Positions 38,819-47,905 of a DNA stretch of 64,000 nucleotides are shown piece after piece; positions within the stretch are counted from its first letter, which is position 1, and every line of letters begins with the position of its first letter. The DNA is taken from the NCBI GenBank assembly GCA_021797745.1, contig JAJZZD010000003.1, positions 22,032 to 86,031 of the forward strand. The letters are read 5' to 3'. Source of the DNA: Microcaldota archaeon (lineage in GTDB: Archaea > Micrarchaeota > Micrarchaeia > Micrarchaeales > CABMGC01). The notes beneath the pieces are model-generated. The model saw only the letters and a program-made list of their open reading frames with translations. It had not been told where the DNA came from and made no database searches. Both the position numbers and the translations under genes were made by a program.

Positions 38819-39331
38819 TCATTTTCCCATTAAGTAATTTTTGTAATATAGAAACGACACCATTGTCTTGTGGTCATGCAGTCTGCCTGCGCGTATCATT
38901 TTTTCAACCTGCTCAGGAGCCATTAGTATCGGTTTTATTATTTCTGATTCGTCAAGGCGCACTTTCCCCCTTGAAAGGTCGGTTGCCAGGAAATAGTAAA
39001 ACGTCCTGTTGCTAAACGCAGGATTGTAGAATTCCTTGAACATTGGCCTTATCTTCCCCGCCACGTATCCCGTTTCTTCCTCGAGCTCTCTTTTCGCTGC
39101 CTCTATCGGCTTTTCTCCCTTTTCAATCAGACCTGCAGGGACTTCGATCATATGCTTCCTGATTCCGTGCCGGTATTGATTCTCCAGAACTATCCTGCCG
39201 TCGTCCATTACTGGCAATACTATCGCTGCATCGATTTCCTTGTATGTGTGCCAGGCAATCTTCTTTCCCCTGACATTTATGTCACTGACCGTTACTGTGA
39301 GAAATTTGTCACGATAAAGCGTCTTAGCCAT
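38819..39331 (-). CDS. NUDIX hydrolase, ADP-ribose pyrophosphatase-like
   Basis: 170 residues with a complete Nudix box: G-LIEKG-E-KPIEAAK-RELEEETGYV. The N-terminal strand set (KFLTVTVSDINVRGKKIAWH) and the motif VLENQYRHGIRKHMIEVPAG upstream of the box are characteristic of ADP-sugar pyrophosphatases. Housecleaning of ADP-ribose is the likely role. Same strand as the HAD gene, which lies 34 bases downstream, a probable two-gene unit. Confidence 0.93.
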   Translation of the reverse strand: MAKTLYRDKFLTVTVSDINVRGKKIAWHTYKEIDAAIVLPVMDDGRIVLENQYRHGIRKHMIEVPAGLIEKGEKPIEAAKRELEEETGYVAGKIRPMFKEFYNPAFSNRTFYYFLATDLSRGKVRLDESEIIKPILMAPEQVEKMIRAGRLHDHKTMVSFLYYKNYLMGK

Positions 39332-39394
39332 GTGCTCTCTACTAACAACATAAGCTAAAATAAATATCTTGTTATTGATATCTTGTCAACGCGC

Positions 39395-39536
39395 GGGGTT
39401 GTTGCGTAATCAGGCAGCGCGGCTGGCTCCAGATGTTTATAATTGTTTGAGCTAAATGCGATGATGAGGATCTGGAATGGCAAAAATTGAAATATGAAGT
39501 CACCAGCAAGTTTGGGTTCAAATCCCAGCAACCCCA
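39395..39536 (+). tRNA. tRNA-Trp (anticodon CCA) with 69-base intron
   Basis: Exon 1 (39395-39432): acceptor GGGGTTG, D-stem GCG/CGC, anticodon stem GCTGG, CTCCAG. Exon 2 (39502-39536): A, CCAGC, T-arm TTGGG-TTCAAAT-CCCAG, acceptor CAACCCC, discriminator A. The mature molecule is 73 bases. The intron sits after position 37, the classic archaeal site. It contains ATGATGA (39461-39467, box C-like), and ATCTGGA (39470-39476), complementary to TCCAGAT spanning the anticodon and splice junction (39428-39434). No good box D is seen, so a cis-acting methylation guide, as known for haloarchaeal tRNA-Trp, is possible but unproven. Confidence 0.93.
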
Positions 39537-39584
39537 AGCCATATTACTCATAATTTGTTCAAACGGTTGTCGTTATAGAATGAG

Positions 39585-39752
39585 TTAGAAATCGCTTACA
39601 AATTATTCTTGGGGAGCGAAAAAGACTTTGCCGATGCAAGCCACCTGTTTATAACATTCAGCGATGTGCTTGACATGAAAAAGCTTAAGGATTTTATCGG
39701 AGAATTAGCAATAAAGAAATCCGTCATAAAACGTGTGTTGGGAGATTTATGA
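39585..39752 (+). pseudogene. Truncated nucleotidyltransferase-like gene (3' end)
   Basis: An open frame without start reads NELEIAYKLFLGSEKDFADA and SHLFITFSDVLDMKKLKDFI, ending at a TGA that overlaps the next ATG (ATGA). The pattern matches the C-terminal helical end of archaeal nucleotidyltransferase proteins of the AbiEii/MNT kind, often toxins. The 5' part, including the catalytic domain, is gone; the break lies about 50 bases after tRNA-Trp. I see no second copy of the tRNA-Trp end nearby. Confidence 0.55.
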
Positions 39753-39946
39753 AAGACGTTCAAAACTTGCTGCACATAAAAAATCGTAAAAAGTTCTTAA
39801 ACGAACTTACTTTAGCAAAAAAACAAAATTTAACGAGCAACTTGGAATTTGTTAAACAATATGCAGAGTGGCTAAAACATACAAAAAACAAGGAGTGGAG
39901 CAAAAGACAGAAACTTCTGATTGACGAAGTTTACAAAGGACATTAA
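39749..39946 (+). CDS. Small helical protein coupled to the truncated nucleotidyltransferase
   Basis: 65 residues, strongly helical and basic (NRKKFLNELTLAKKQNLTSN, FVKQYAEWLKHTKNKEWSKR). The start overlaps the stop of the upstream remnant, the geometry of a two-gene operon, so it was probably the partner of a lost toxin-like gene. No family recognised. It may survive only as a leftover. Confidence 0.55.
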   Translation: MKDVQNLLHIKNRKKFLNELTLAKKQNLTSNLEFVKQYAEWLKHTKNKEWSKRQKLLIDEVYKGH

Positions 39947-40229
39947 AGACACGAAGCCTATTTTCTCTGACCAAATAAGATTGGCGCTTAGAGTCAATGC
40001 GATAAAAAATGAGAAGGGTTCGGTCGAAAAGGAAGGGCACATAATGCTTATCTTCATGGACGGGATGAAAAATCAGGTTCTGGGAGAATTTGTGCTGACT
40101 AAGAACACTGCAAAATCGCTAGTTACTATTTTGACTGAAAATATAACGAATTTGGAAAAGCAGCGTTCAGATAAGTCAATGCCCAAGCCGTCTGTCACTA
40201 AAACTACTGGAAACATTGGCTACAGGTAG
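39921..40229 (+). CDS. DUF3467-like small protein
   Basis: 102 residues from a TTG that overlaps the previous gene; no ATG exists before the conserved part. FSDQIRLALRVNAIKNEKGS, IMLIFMDGMKNQVLGEFVLT and KNTAKSLVTILTENITNLEK give the beta-sheet plus C-terminal helix of DUF3467. That family is common in bacteria and archaea with no settled function. A Lys/Pro/Thr-rich tail follows. The start is uncertain. Confidence 0.55.
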   Translation: MTKFTKDIKDTKPIFSDQIRLALRVNAIKNEKGSVEKEGHIMLIFMDGMKNQVLGEFVLTKNTAKSLVTILTENITNLEKQRSDKSMPKPSVTKTTGNIGYR

Positions 40230-40277
40230 TCAAAATCAGCATCAAATTGCAGGTTACCTAAAGATAACCATAGGGAA

Positions 40278-40315
40278 ACCGAAACTTTTACTTAACTATA
40301 TATTTATACCGAAAC
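40278..40315 (+). promoter_or_regulatory. Promoter of the DUF4382/MacB operon with twin ACCGAAAC sites
   Basis: ACCGAAAC occurs at 40278-40285 and 40308-40315, 30 bases apart, bracketing a TATA-like ctatatatttat (40296-40307). The start GTG at 40349 lies about 40 bases downstream. The symmetrical placement around the TATA box suggests operator half-sites, possibly for the winged-helix domain encoded by the first gene. A small hairpin GGTTA/TAACC lies just upstream, near 40251-40268. Confidence 0.5.
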
Positions 40316-40348
40316 AATACCTAATTACTTATTATCAGGTAGATTTAC

Positions 40349-42139
40349 GTGAGCAAAACATCTGAAACAAAGCAAAAGATACTAAAAATTCTCGAAAGCG
40401 GCCCAAAAAGACTTGTAGACATATATCCTGCATTGGGTTTGTCTGCAGCGACAGTCTCGCAGCACATGAAAGAGCTTCGTGAAATGAATTTGATAAAGGA
40501 AACCGAAGATCGCCACTTCAAGAACATGAAATATTATATTTTGAACGAGAAAAATGACTATGCTGCAAACGCACGCAAGCTGATGGGATCGCATCTTCTG
40601 AAGACCGGCCTTGGTGTAATACTTGTTGCTGTTTTGGTTTCTAGCATTGCGCTTTTAAGCCACAATTCATTCAGCACAGGCAATTCTATTCAGTCTAGCA
40701 CTCTGAACATATCGCTTACAGATCCTCCGCATGTTCCTCTTGGAACGGAAAGACTGAACATAACTTATTCATCGATAAAGATACATGTAACTAAAAGCAG
40801 CATAAATTCCTCTTGGATTACTGTCAACACTACCGGAACGATAGACCTTATGTCGCTGATAAACGTCAGCAAGCTAATAGGATCTGCAAAGGTTCCTTTC
40901 AATTCCGTAATTAATGCGGCTTCATTCAATATTTCCAAGGCAAGCATAACAATAAACAACGTAACTTATCCTGTTTCTCTCTTAGAGAATCAAGTCACTG
41001 CAAATATATCTAGCAGCAGGCTTAACGGAACTTCTGAACTGCTTCTAGATTTGTCTCCGACAATACTTACAATATACACATCAAACTCTACTTTGTTCGA
41101 GATGGTTCCTTCACTAACTGCTGTTGTTGTAGCGCGCGGTGATTATGGTGTTAAATTGAATCATTCCGGCGTTGCGATTCCACAGCAATACGCGCCGAAC
41201 AAAAACCTGGTTGAAAGGCTTAATTCAATGAACGGTGCCATAGTGATATCTGATGCTGGCATAACGCAAACCGGAAATATCACTTCAATTTCAATTTCTG
41301 TAAAGGATAACTCAAGCAAAAGAGTCGAGCTCGACAGCATCCTGATTTTCGGCAACGAATCCATGTATGTAAATGTAAATTCGATCAGGAGATATCCTGT
41401 GCCTGTATCTTCTGTAAGCCCTGCACCATTCCATGTAGTGCCATTTGGCATTTCAGCAGCGCTGGCATTCCCTGCGGTTCCCTCCGGAGCTCAAACAATG
41501 CAGCAGGTAGCTATCAGCAGGCACTTGAAAAATTCAATGGCAAACTTAAATAGCATTGGCCAGTTTAACAAAGGCACCATCAACGTTCAATATTTGCACA
41601 ACGAGTCTTTTTACGATTTCAATGCAACTAACTCGAGTTACTGGCAAACAGCATACAACTGGTCTACCGGCGCAATAAATAGGTCTTGGCAAGTCGTTGC
41701 TGTCAATCGCAGCAAGTTTGCTCAAAACATGCAAAATGTGCAAAGTGTGCAAAGCAATCAAAACGGACAACAATGGGTTTCAATAAATCCATACTTCAAC
41801 ATACCGCGACAGATAGGCCTGAACGGATCTCCGAAGCAGATTTCTGTCGGAATGAAGAATGCTTATGCCATAGGCTCCGCAAAAGAAAGCCTTGGAGTGA
41901 TAACGCTTTTAGTAAATGAAAACGGGTCGCTGAGCCAGCCCTCTTTCAGCATGCGTTCGAACTTTTCGCAGCAGGGTTTCATACTGAATCCCGGGCAAAC
42001 AGCAACCCTTGATTTCAACGGAACAATATCGCTTGGCGCAAACCTCGTCATAGTCCACTTTATTAATGGCTCGAGCTACAACATAAACGTGATAAGCAAC
42101 GGTGGGGCATCGGCAAGCTATGCCGCAACAGCGAAATAA
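40349..42139 (+). CDS. Membrane-spanning winged-helix regulator with DUF4382-like outer domain
   Basis: 596 residues from a GTG. Residues 1-75 are an ArsR/MarR-like winged helix (LVDIYPALGLSAATVSQHMK, ELREMNLIKETEDRH). A single transmembrane segment follows (TGLGVILVAVLVSSIALLSH, about 88-107), and then an external region. Its start (STLNISLTDPPHVPLGTERL, TVNTTGTIDLMSLINVSKL) matches DUF4382, an archaeal/bacterial surface domain, with many sequons. Further beta-rich sequence with Gln/Asn-rich stretches runs to the end. DNA binding inside and sensing outside in one chain is an unusual one-component arrangement. Heads an operon with the ABC genes (18 bases to the next). Confidence 0.78.
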   Translation: MSKTSETKQKILKILESGPKRLVDIYPALGLSAATVSQHMKELREMNLIKETEDRHFKNMKYYILNEKNDYAANARKLMGSHLLKTGLGVILVAVLVSSIALLSHNSFSTGNSIQSSTLNISLTDPPHVPLGTERLNITYSSIKIHVTKSSINSSWITVNTTGTIDLMSLINVSKLIGSAKVPFNSVINAASFNISKASITINNVTYPVSLLENQVTANISSSRLNGTSELLLDLSPTILTIYTSNSTLFEMVPSLTAVVVARGDYGVKLNHSGVAIPQQYAPNKNLVERLNSMNGAIVISDAGITQTGNITSISISVKDNSSKRVELDSILIFGNESMYVNVNSIRRYPVPVSSVSPAPFHVVPFGISAALAFPAVPSGAQTMQQVAISRHLKNSMANLNSIGQFNKGTINVQYLHNESFYDFNATNSSYWQTAYNWSTGAINRSWQVVAVNRSKFAQNMQNVQSVQSNQNGQQWVSINPYFNIPRQIGLNGSPKQISVGMKNAYAIGSAKESLGVITLLVNENGSLSQPSFSMRSNFSQQGFILNPGQTATLDFNGTISLGANLVIVHFINGSSYNINVISNGGASASYAATAK

Positions 42140-42157
42140 AAAAAAACAACTGATATC

Positions 42158-42850
42158 ATGATAGACTATTCAATCAAAGTTCACGATGTATCGAAAACCT
42201 ACAAATCAGGTGACATAAGGGTCAATGCGCTTGAGAGAATATCATTTATGCTTAAGAAAGGGGAATTCGCTGCAATAGTCGGACCTTCTGGTTCTGGAAA
42301 ATCCACACTTATGAACATACTTGGCACAATTGACAAGCCAAGCTCAGGGGAAGTGTACGTAGACGGTATAGCAACGGCGAAAATGAATGGTGATGAGCTT
42401 GCTGTGTTCCGTAACAAGAAGCTTGGCTTCATATTTCAGGCATTCAACCTGATCAACGGCCTTGACGCAGAGCAGAACGTAGAGCTTCCCCTTATGGTAA
42501 CTCCTATGCCTAATTCAGAACGAAGAAAAAAATCAGATGCGCTTCTGGTGCAACTGGGCCTCGGGAATCGGCTCAAGCTAAAGCCCTCGCAGTTGAGCGG
42601 AGGCGAACAGCAGCGCGTAGCTGTTGCACGCGCCCTAATAAACAATCCTGCGTTAATACTGGCTGACGAACCAACAGGGGACCTTGACTCTAAAACCGGA
42701 GAAGAAGTGATAAAACTCCTGAAGAAAATATGCAAAGATGACAAAGTTACAATAGTCATGGTGACCCACAACCTTGACACCACAAAATATTGCGATAGAA
42801 TAATCCATTTAAAAGATGGGCGAATAGAAAAAGAGGAATTGGTAAAATGA
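42158..42850 (+). CDS. ABC transporter ATP-binding subunit, MacB/LolD type
   Basis: 230 residues. Walker [11 protein letters not shown]-loop FQAFNLI, signature [15 protein letters not shown], Walker [13 protein letters not shown] and H-loop VTHN are all present. The subgroup pairs with FtsX-like permeases that drive mechanotransmission or export rather than classic channels. It overlaps the next gene by 4 bases (ATGA), so it is translated with it. Confidence 0.96.
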   Translation: MIDYSIKVHDVSKTYKSGDIRVNALERISFMLKKGEFAAIVGPSGSGKSTLMNILGTIDKPSSGEVYVDGIATAKMNGDELAVFRNKKLGFIFQAFNLINGLDAEQNVELPLMVTPMPNSERRKKSDALLVQLGLGNRLKLKPSQLSGGEQQRVAVARALINNPALILADEPTGDLDSKTGEEVIKLLKKICKDDKVTIVMVTHNLDTTKYCDRIIHLKDGRIEKEELVK

Positions 42851-44139
42851 AAATAACAAATTTTGCAATATCTGTTTTCGCATTAGCGATAATCTCGTTA
42901 GCGGTGTCTTCTAATTTGGTTTTTGCTGCTACAAACTCATCGATTTCCATACCTACGCCTCCTAATGTTTACGTAAACACTTCGGTGCTTAGCCTATGCA
43001 AAGGCCAGGTAAACCAAATTCCCATAACAGTTACTAATGCAGGTATTCCGTTCTTAATAGACGAAGATACGCAGAACCTAAAGGGTCCTGCTCTTGAGAA
43101 TGTGCAGCTCAGTGTTGCCAATTCAAAGATCACATACGGCATGGGATCCGTGTACATAAACAACATAAGTGCAGACAATTCGATCACCGCAAATGTGCCT
43201 GTATTCCTTGATGCGAATGTATCACCGCTTTTCTCTTTGGGTTTTTCAACGCTGTTCTATTATGACACTTTTTATGCGGTAAGCACGACATATAACCTTA
43301 CTTTCACTTCCCATGATTGCAACGTGCCGCTTTCGATAAACGTGACACCAAAGACAGTCATTCAAAGCAGCACTGAGAATCTTTCAGTAAATCTCACTAA
43401 CACCGGCAATTTCACTCTGCGATCCCTGCTGGTTCATTTTGCATTTCCGTCTGCTGATTTAGCTGCGCTCAGCAACCAAACGGTGCAGATAAGTTCGCTT
43501 GCGCCTATGTCATCAGTAAAATTGAATGAGACAGTGCATGTTTCTGACAACGCATCGCAATTTTTCCCGCTGAACGTTACAGTAGATTATTACAACGGAA
43601 ACAGCCTTATGCAGGCTTATGATGGCTTGACTTTGCTTTCTAGCGGCGTCATAACTTTGATTCCTTCAAGCCTTACTCTGTCGCCAACTACAGTTTCTCC
43701 GGGCAGCATAGTCTCCATATCGTTTGTGTTGACGAACGTAGGAACCGAATCTGCGTCCACTGTTTCTGTGAGCGCGATCGCCCCCAAGGGATTTGTTCCA
43801 TTCGGGTCGAATTCTGTTTTCCTTGGCGATATCGCCGAGGATGGCCAGACTCCTGTCACTTTGACTTTCACAGTGGCAAACCGCACAGCTGCCGGAAACT
43901 ACACCGTGCCTATAAAAATAAACTATTTGAACAGCTTGAGAAGCAATCTTACTGCCAACATCACAGTTCCTGTCACTGTAACTTCTGCTGCTTTCACTGA
44001 AAATGAGTCTGCTGCGTCAAAGCGCTTTGCATCAGGCGGCTCGCCATTCAGCCTTCTTACTATCGTCTTTCTGATAAGCACTGTAGTGCTAGCTTATTTG
44101 TACATCAAGGAAAGGAAATTGCACAGGAGCGTTAAATGA
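42847..44139 (+). CDS. Secreted, C-terminally anchored protein with NEW3/CARDB-like domain
   Basis: 430 residues: a signal peptide ([20 protein letters not shown]), extracellular beta-rich domains, one with the NEW3/CARDB pattern ([20 protein letters not shown], then [15 protein letters not shown]), and a C-terminal membrane helix ([20 protein letters not shown]) with a short basic tail. Rich in N-glycosylation sequons. It sits between ATPase and permease with 4-base overlaps on both sides, so it probably acts as the external periplasm-like adaptor of the ABC complex, in the role that MacA has in bacteria (inference). Confidence 0.85.
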   Translation: MKITNFAISVFALAIISLAVSSNLVFAATNSSISIPTPPNVYVNTSVLSLCKGQVNQIPITVTNAGIPFLIDEDTQNLKGPALENVQLSVANSKITYGMGSVYINNISADNSITANVPVFLDANVSPLFSLGFSTLFYYDTFYAVSTTYNLTFTSHDCNVPLSINVTPKTVIQSSTENLSVNLTNTGNFTLRSLLVHFAFPSADLAALSNQTVQISSLAPMSSVKLNETVHVSDNASQFFPLNVTVDYYNGNSLMQAYDGLTLLSSGVITLIPSSLTLSPTTVSPGSIVSISFVLTNVGTESASTVSVSAIAPKGFVPFGSNSVFLGDIAEDGQTPVTLTFTVANRTAAGNYTVPIKINYLNSLRSNLTANITVPVTVTSAAFTENESAASKRFASGGSPFSLLTIVFLISTVVLAYLYIKERKLHRSVK

Positions 44140-45458
44140 ACCTGAAAGATATCTTTTGGCTGAGCTACAAGGACTTGCGCGAAAAGAAAATAAGGACAGC
44201 GTTAACGGTAATAATGGTTGTAATAGGCGTCGCATCCATAATCGCCCTTACCTCGCAGACTCAGGGAATAAGCCAAAGCATTCAGACTTCGCTTGAATCG
44301 CTGGGTCCAACTTCTATAATACTGACTTCATCCAGCTCTACCGGCTTCACTGTTGCTGACACTGCGCGTCTTTCGACGCTGCCAAACGTTAGCAGCGTGA
44401 TACCTATTTTGACAGGTTCTGTCAATGTTTATGCCAACAGTCAGAACGTGTCTGCCACGCTTATAGGAATATCTTCCGAGGGTCTGCAGAGCCTTCTAGG
44501 AGTAATCAATCTGTACCAGGGTTCTATCTTCCAGGATACCATAGCGCCTTCTGCAGTCATTGGTTACAGCATAGCATTCCCGACAGCTCTTGCAGGAAAG
44601 CAGAACATAATAGTTGGGCAGCCTGCAACTATAAAATTGTCGGGAAAGGGCGGAGAAACACTTACCCTACCTATAATCGGCATACTACAGCGGTATGGAA
44701 CGTCAGTGATTCCTATTGATACCGGAGTCATAGTTTCGATGCAAGCTGCGGAGGTTCTTTTGCACAAGGATTCGTTCAATATAATACTTGTTAAAGCGAA
44801 CAACGTGAGCAGCGTAAATGAGCTTTCCTTACTTATAACAACAGTTTATGGTTCAAGCGCACGCGTTCTCACAACTCAGCAGCTTCTCGAGACAACAAGC
44901 TCGATCATAGGTTCGATAACAATCCTTTTTGTTATAATCGCAGGAATTTCCCTTGTAGTCGCTGCAATCGGAATAATGAACATAATGCTCATTGCAGTTT
45001 ACGAGAGGACGCACGAGATAGGAATCCTGAAGGCATTGGGCTTCAAGAACAGGCACATTCTCACAGTATTCCTGTTCCAGGCTCTTCTGATTGGGATAAT
45101 AGGAGGAATAATCGGCATTTTGGTTGGCGCAGGCGCATCATACAGCCTTTCAGCTATAATTTCAGGGGCTCAAGCATCGACTAATTCAAACACAAGAAAT
45201 TCAGGAAGCGGTGTATTTGTTGCAGGGAGCGCACGCAGCGGCAGTTTCAGCGGCGGCGGCGCTACTTTTGCAGCCGGGGCGTCTCCCGCTACTTCTTCAG
45301 GCGCCGGGCTTTCTTCATTGTCTTATTCTCCTGTTTTCACCCCAATTACTATTTTAGAGGCGATTTTAGTCGCAGTAATAGTAAGCGTAGTTGCAGGGGT
45401 CTATCCGGCAATCAGGGCCTCAAAGATGGAACCTATAGAAGCGCTGCGCGAGCTGTGA
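44136..45458 (+). CDS. ABC transporter permease, MacB/FtsX type
   Basis: 440 residues. TM1 ([20 protein letters not shown]), a large external MacB core domain (about 45-265), then three C-terminal spans with the FtsX signature ([40 protein letters not shown]) and the last span before [14 protein letters not shown]. An unusual Gly/Ser/Ala-rich insert (about residues 352-400) lies between TM3 and TM4. Completes the four-gene unit 40349-45458. Likely exports or senses an envelope-active compound or moves a surface lipoprotein-like substrate; the substrate is unknown. Confidence 0.94.
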   Translation: MNLKDIFWLSYKDLREKKIRTALTVIMVVIGVASIIALTSQTQGISQSIQTSLESLGPTSIILTSSSSTGFTVADTARLSTLPNVSSVIPILTGSVNVYANSQNVSATLIGISSEGLQSLLGVINLYQGSIFQDTIAPSAVIGYSIAFPTALAGKQNIIVGQPATIKLSGKGGETLTLPIIGILQRYGTSVIPIDTGVIVSMQAAEVLLHKDSFNIILVKANNVSSVNELSLLITTVYGSSARVLTTQQLLETTSSIIGSITILFVIIAGISLVVAAIGIMNIMLIAVYERTHEIGILKALGFKNRHILTVFLFQALLIGIIGGIIGILVGAGASYSLSAIISGAQASTNSNTRNSGSGVFVAGSARSGSFSGGGATFAAGASPATSSGAGLSSLSYSPVFTPITILEAILVAVIVSVVAGVYPAIRASKMEPIEALREL

Positions 45459-45634
45459 TAGATATTTTTCAGATAAAACAGCGATACTACATCCTATCGA
45501 AGTTCCTGATATCGCAATTTCAGAAGTTTTGAATGCATTTCAGAGGTGCTAAAGTCATATTTCTTAAAGAAAAGTATTGCCTATAATAATTTCAACGCCG
45601 CAGCAAAACAATTCGGTTTGATTATAGAAACTCT

Positions 45635-46828
45635 TTATTCATCGACAGTATCCGCATCGCCATTCTTGCGCACGGCAAACAGTGTGGCTTCCCTCCTGTT
45701 GTGGGGCAATTTCTTTATTCTTATGGACCCGTACTTCCCTTTAAGCGCTTTTTTTGCAGTTTCGATGTGCCTTTCAAAATTCCGTGTTCCGAATTTTATA
45801 GTTAATATCAGCACCGCACCGCTTTTCAAAAGCCCTGCGAAGTCGTTCGCGATATTAGAGCTTTCCACTGCCTGAGTGTTTGCGTCTATCGTGAGCATGT
45901 CAAATGTTCCTAATTTCTTTTTCATGTCAAAATTCCTTACAGGAAAATTTGACTTGATATGGATTAAACCGTATTCACTTAATTCCGCGCTTTTATCATC
46001 GAAACTTTTTATCGCTACCTGATTTTTAACGCCAAACTTTTCTATTGCCTTTTTTGTTTCCTGAGTATTGTTGCGGTCCGTAATTACGAGTGTTTTATTT
46101 TCCTTGTTTGCACACAGTTTCCTGTAATCAAGAAACGCGTTGTCTATTGCCACAACTTTAACTCCGCTGTCAGTTAAATAATGAGTCCAGCCTCCTGGCG
46201 CCGCGCCTATGTCTAGAGCCGCATTCACTTTCTTCAAGTCTATGCCAAAGAACTCTACTGCCTCTTCTAATTTAAATTCTGCCCTGTTGACTTTGTTTTG
46301 CTCTGAGCTGTTTATGCCTCTGAACTTGTCCAAAGCATAGTTACTACGTAACGAAGCTATAGCGTGTCCGGCGATTATCGAATCTGCTATAAATACCAGA
46401 TAAACTATAATGTCTGATTTTGCTAAATCCGCGACAAATCCCTTTCGCTCCAAGCCCGTGCCCAGCTTGACTTCTATTGATTTTGCATTTTCCTCAAAAA
46501 CCGGGTCAAACCTTTTAGTTTCTATTTTGAATGTGGCTGATTCTTTATTTTTTCCCGCAAGCACGCATGCGATTTTATCTTGCAGATTTTCATAGCTGCA
46601 ACCTTTCCCTTTCAGGGTAAAATCTATCTGCATCATAAAATCTACGAATGCCGTTTTGCGCATTACCTTTTCGCAAACATCGCCTTCTGTTTTTGCTGCC
46701 GTTATGAGAAATAGAGACGTGCCGTTCCTTTGGATTTTCTTTTCGAATTCTATCCCGTTAAGCATTTGCCCAAGCTCTTTCTCAGCCAAATCTGCAAATC
46801 TCTGGCCCGATATTACTGCATATTTCAT
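45635..46828 (-). CDS. FtsJ/RlmM-like 2'-O-ribose methyltransferase with THUMP domain
   Basis: 397 residues from the ATG at 46828 (MKYAVISGQRFADLAEKEL); an upstream start at 46891 lies too near the TATA-like sequence at about 46898-46908. Residues about 60-150 look like a THUMP RNA-binding domain (ATFKIETKRFDPVFEENAKS). The SAM-binding motif is ALDIGAAPGGWTHYL, followed by acidic VVAIDNAFLDYRKL; conserved Asp and Lys of the K-D-K-E set appear in MLTIDANTQAVE and VLILTIKFG. Probably modifies 23S rRNA or tRNA. The region 45459-45634 contains no gene. Confidence 0.87.
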   Translation of the reverse strand: MKYAVISGQRFADLAEKELGQMLNGIEFEKKIQRNGTSLFLITAAKTEGDVCEKVMRKTAFVDFMMQIDFTLKGKGCSYENLQDKIACVLAGKNKESATFKIETKRFDPVFEENAKSIEVKLGTGLERKGFVADLAKSDIIVYLVFIADSIIAGHAIASLRSNYALDKFRGINSSEQNKVNRAEFKLEEAVEFFGIDLKKVNAALDIGAAPGGWTHYLTDSGVKVVAIDNAFLDYRKLCANKENKTLVITDRNNTQETKKAIEKFGVKNQVAIKSFDDKSAELSEYGLIHIKSNFPVRNFDMKKKLGTFDMLTIDANTQAVESSNIANDFAGLLKSGAVLILTIKFGTRNFERHIETAKKALKGKYGSIRIKKLPHNRREATLFAVRKNGDADTVDE

Positions 46829-47006
46829 TCTGCCTCTTGCTGTGGTCTTGTGCACATGTATCACTAATATGCGGATTAAAGTACCCTGCACACTTAAATT
46901 ATTTATTGTTCGGAAGTTCCTGGATTAACTGGCATTTTTATTTTGGCGCAGTTGAAAATTACAAAACTGCAATAAGTTTTAAATATGGAAAATACTGATT
47001 TCTAAT

Positions 47007-47846
47007 ATGCCTGAAATATCATTTGTGCCTATTGCGCAGATTAACCAATATGAAATTAAAGTAAATGGAAAAGAACGCAGTAAGCTAAGCATGCGTGATT
47101 TTTGGATAGAGCAAGGATGGTACCGAACAGACGACGGCAAGAGCCTAACTTTATTGCGTGCGGACTGGTCGCAAAAGCGCGTAAGGGCCTACGCTATACA
47201 GCATTTGTTCGAAAAGGTTTTAAAAAAAGACCCGCGTCTTGCAGAAAAGCCGGATTTCTATGAAAACGGGCTCGGCAAAATGCTTATGGATTATTACCGC
47301 AATAGCCCGTATCTGGCCGTAAAAGAAGCATGGCCAGGCATAGCCAGATCTGAGCTGAAACATGCAAAGAAAAAACGCTTGGCTAAGTCCGATGCGTATT
47401 CTTCGCTGCTCAAAATTGGAGAACGAAATGATAAGCCCATTACTTCGCTTTCGCGCCGTGAACTGGGCAAGAATTCCTGGTTTTTTAGACAGTATGGCGG
47501 AAGCAGGCATGAAATGTTGACTAACGTAACTGGGTTGAAGCTTGAACCCTGGCAATTGCATCCAATCACTCCAGGATTTTTCAATGAAAGAAAAAACAGG
47601 GTTGCTGCGGTAAAAAGCCTGTGTGAAATACTTAGAAAGGAACCTATTGCGTTGACTCAGTCTGATTACAAGGAAAACAAGATGCTTGGACTGCTCAGCA
47701 ACCACTACGATTCCAGTACGCTTAAAGCGGCTCGTGAGGTAAACCCTGAAAGAAATTATACAGTTTATGATCTGCCGCATAGTTCGCCTTCTATGCAAAA
47801 AGCATTAAAAAATCTAAGGCTGTTTAGGAAATCGCTTGAAGGTTAA
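47007..47846 (+). CDS. Repeat-containing hypothetical protein (GLGxxLxxYY modules)
   Basis: 279 residues made of related units. One reads RAYAIQHLFEKVLKKDPRLA, then ENGLGKMLMDYYRNSPYLAV and KEAWPGI. Another reads NRVAAVKSLCEILRKEPIAL, then YKENKMLGLLSNHYDSSTLK and AAREVNPE. Modules are separated by EPWQLHPITPGFF-like and DFWIEQGW-like linkers. Such helical modules occur in archaeal and viral proteins and look like nucleic-acid-binding repeats; I cannot name the family. No metal or catalytic motif. Monocistronic, with AT-rich sequence at 46970-46990 upstream. Confidence 0.7.
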   Translation: MPEISFVPIAQINQYEIKVNGKERSKLSMRDFWIEQGWYRTDDGKSLTLLRADWSQKRVRAYAIQHLFEKVLKKDPRLAEKPDFYENGLGKMLMDYYRNSPYLAVKEAWPGIARSELKHAKKKRLAKSDAYSSLLKIGERNDKPITSLSRRELGKNSWFFRQYGGSRHEMLTNVTGLKLEPWQLHPITPGFFNERKNRVAAVKSLCEILRKEPIALTQSDYKENKMLGLLSNHYDSSTLKAAREVNPERNYTVYDLPHSSPSMQKALKNLRLFRKSLEG

Positions 47847-47905
47847 TCGAGAGACGATCTTGCGATTAACTTTTACCTTTAGCTAATTTATCTAACCCTT
47901 TTGTT

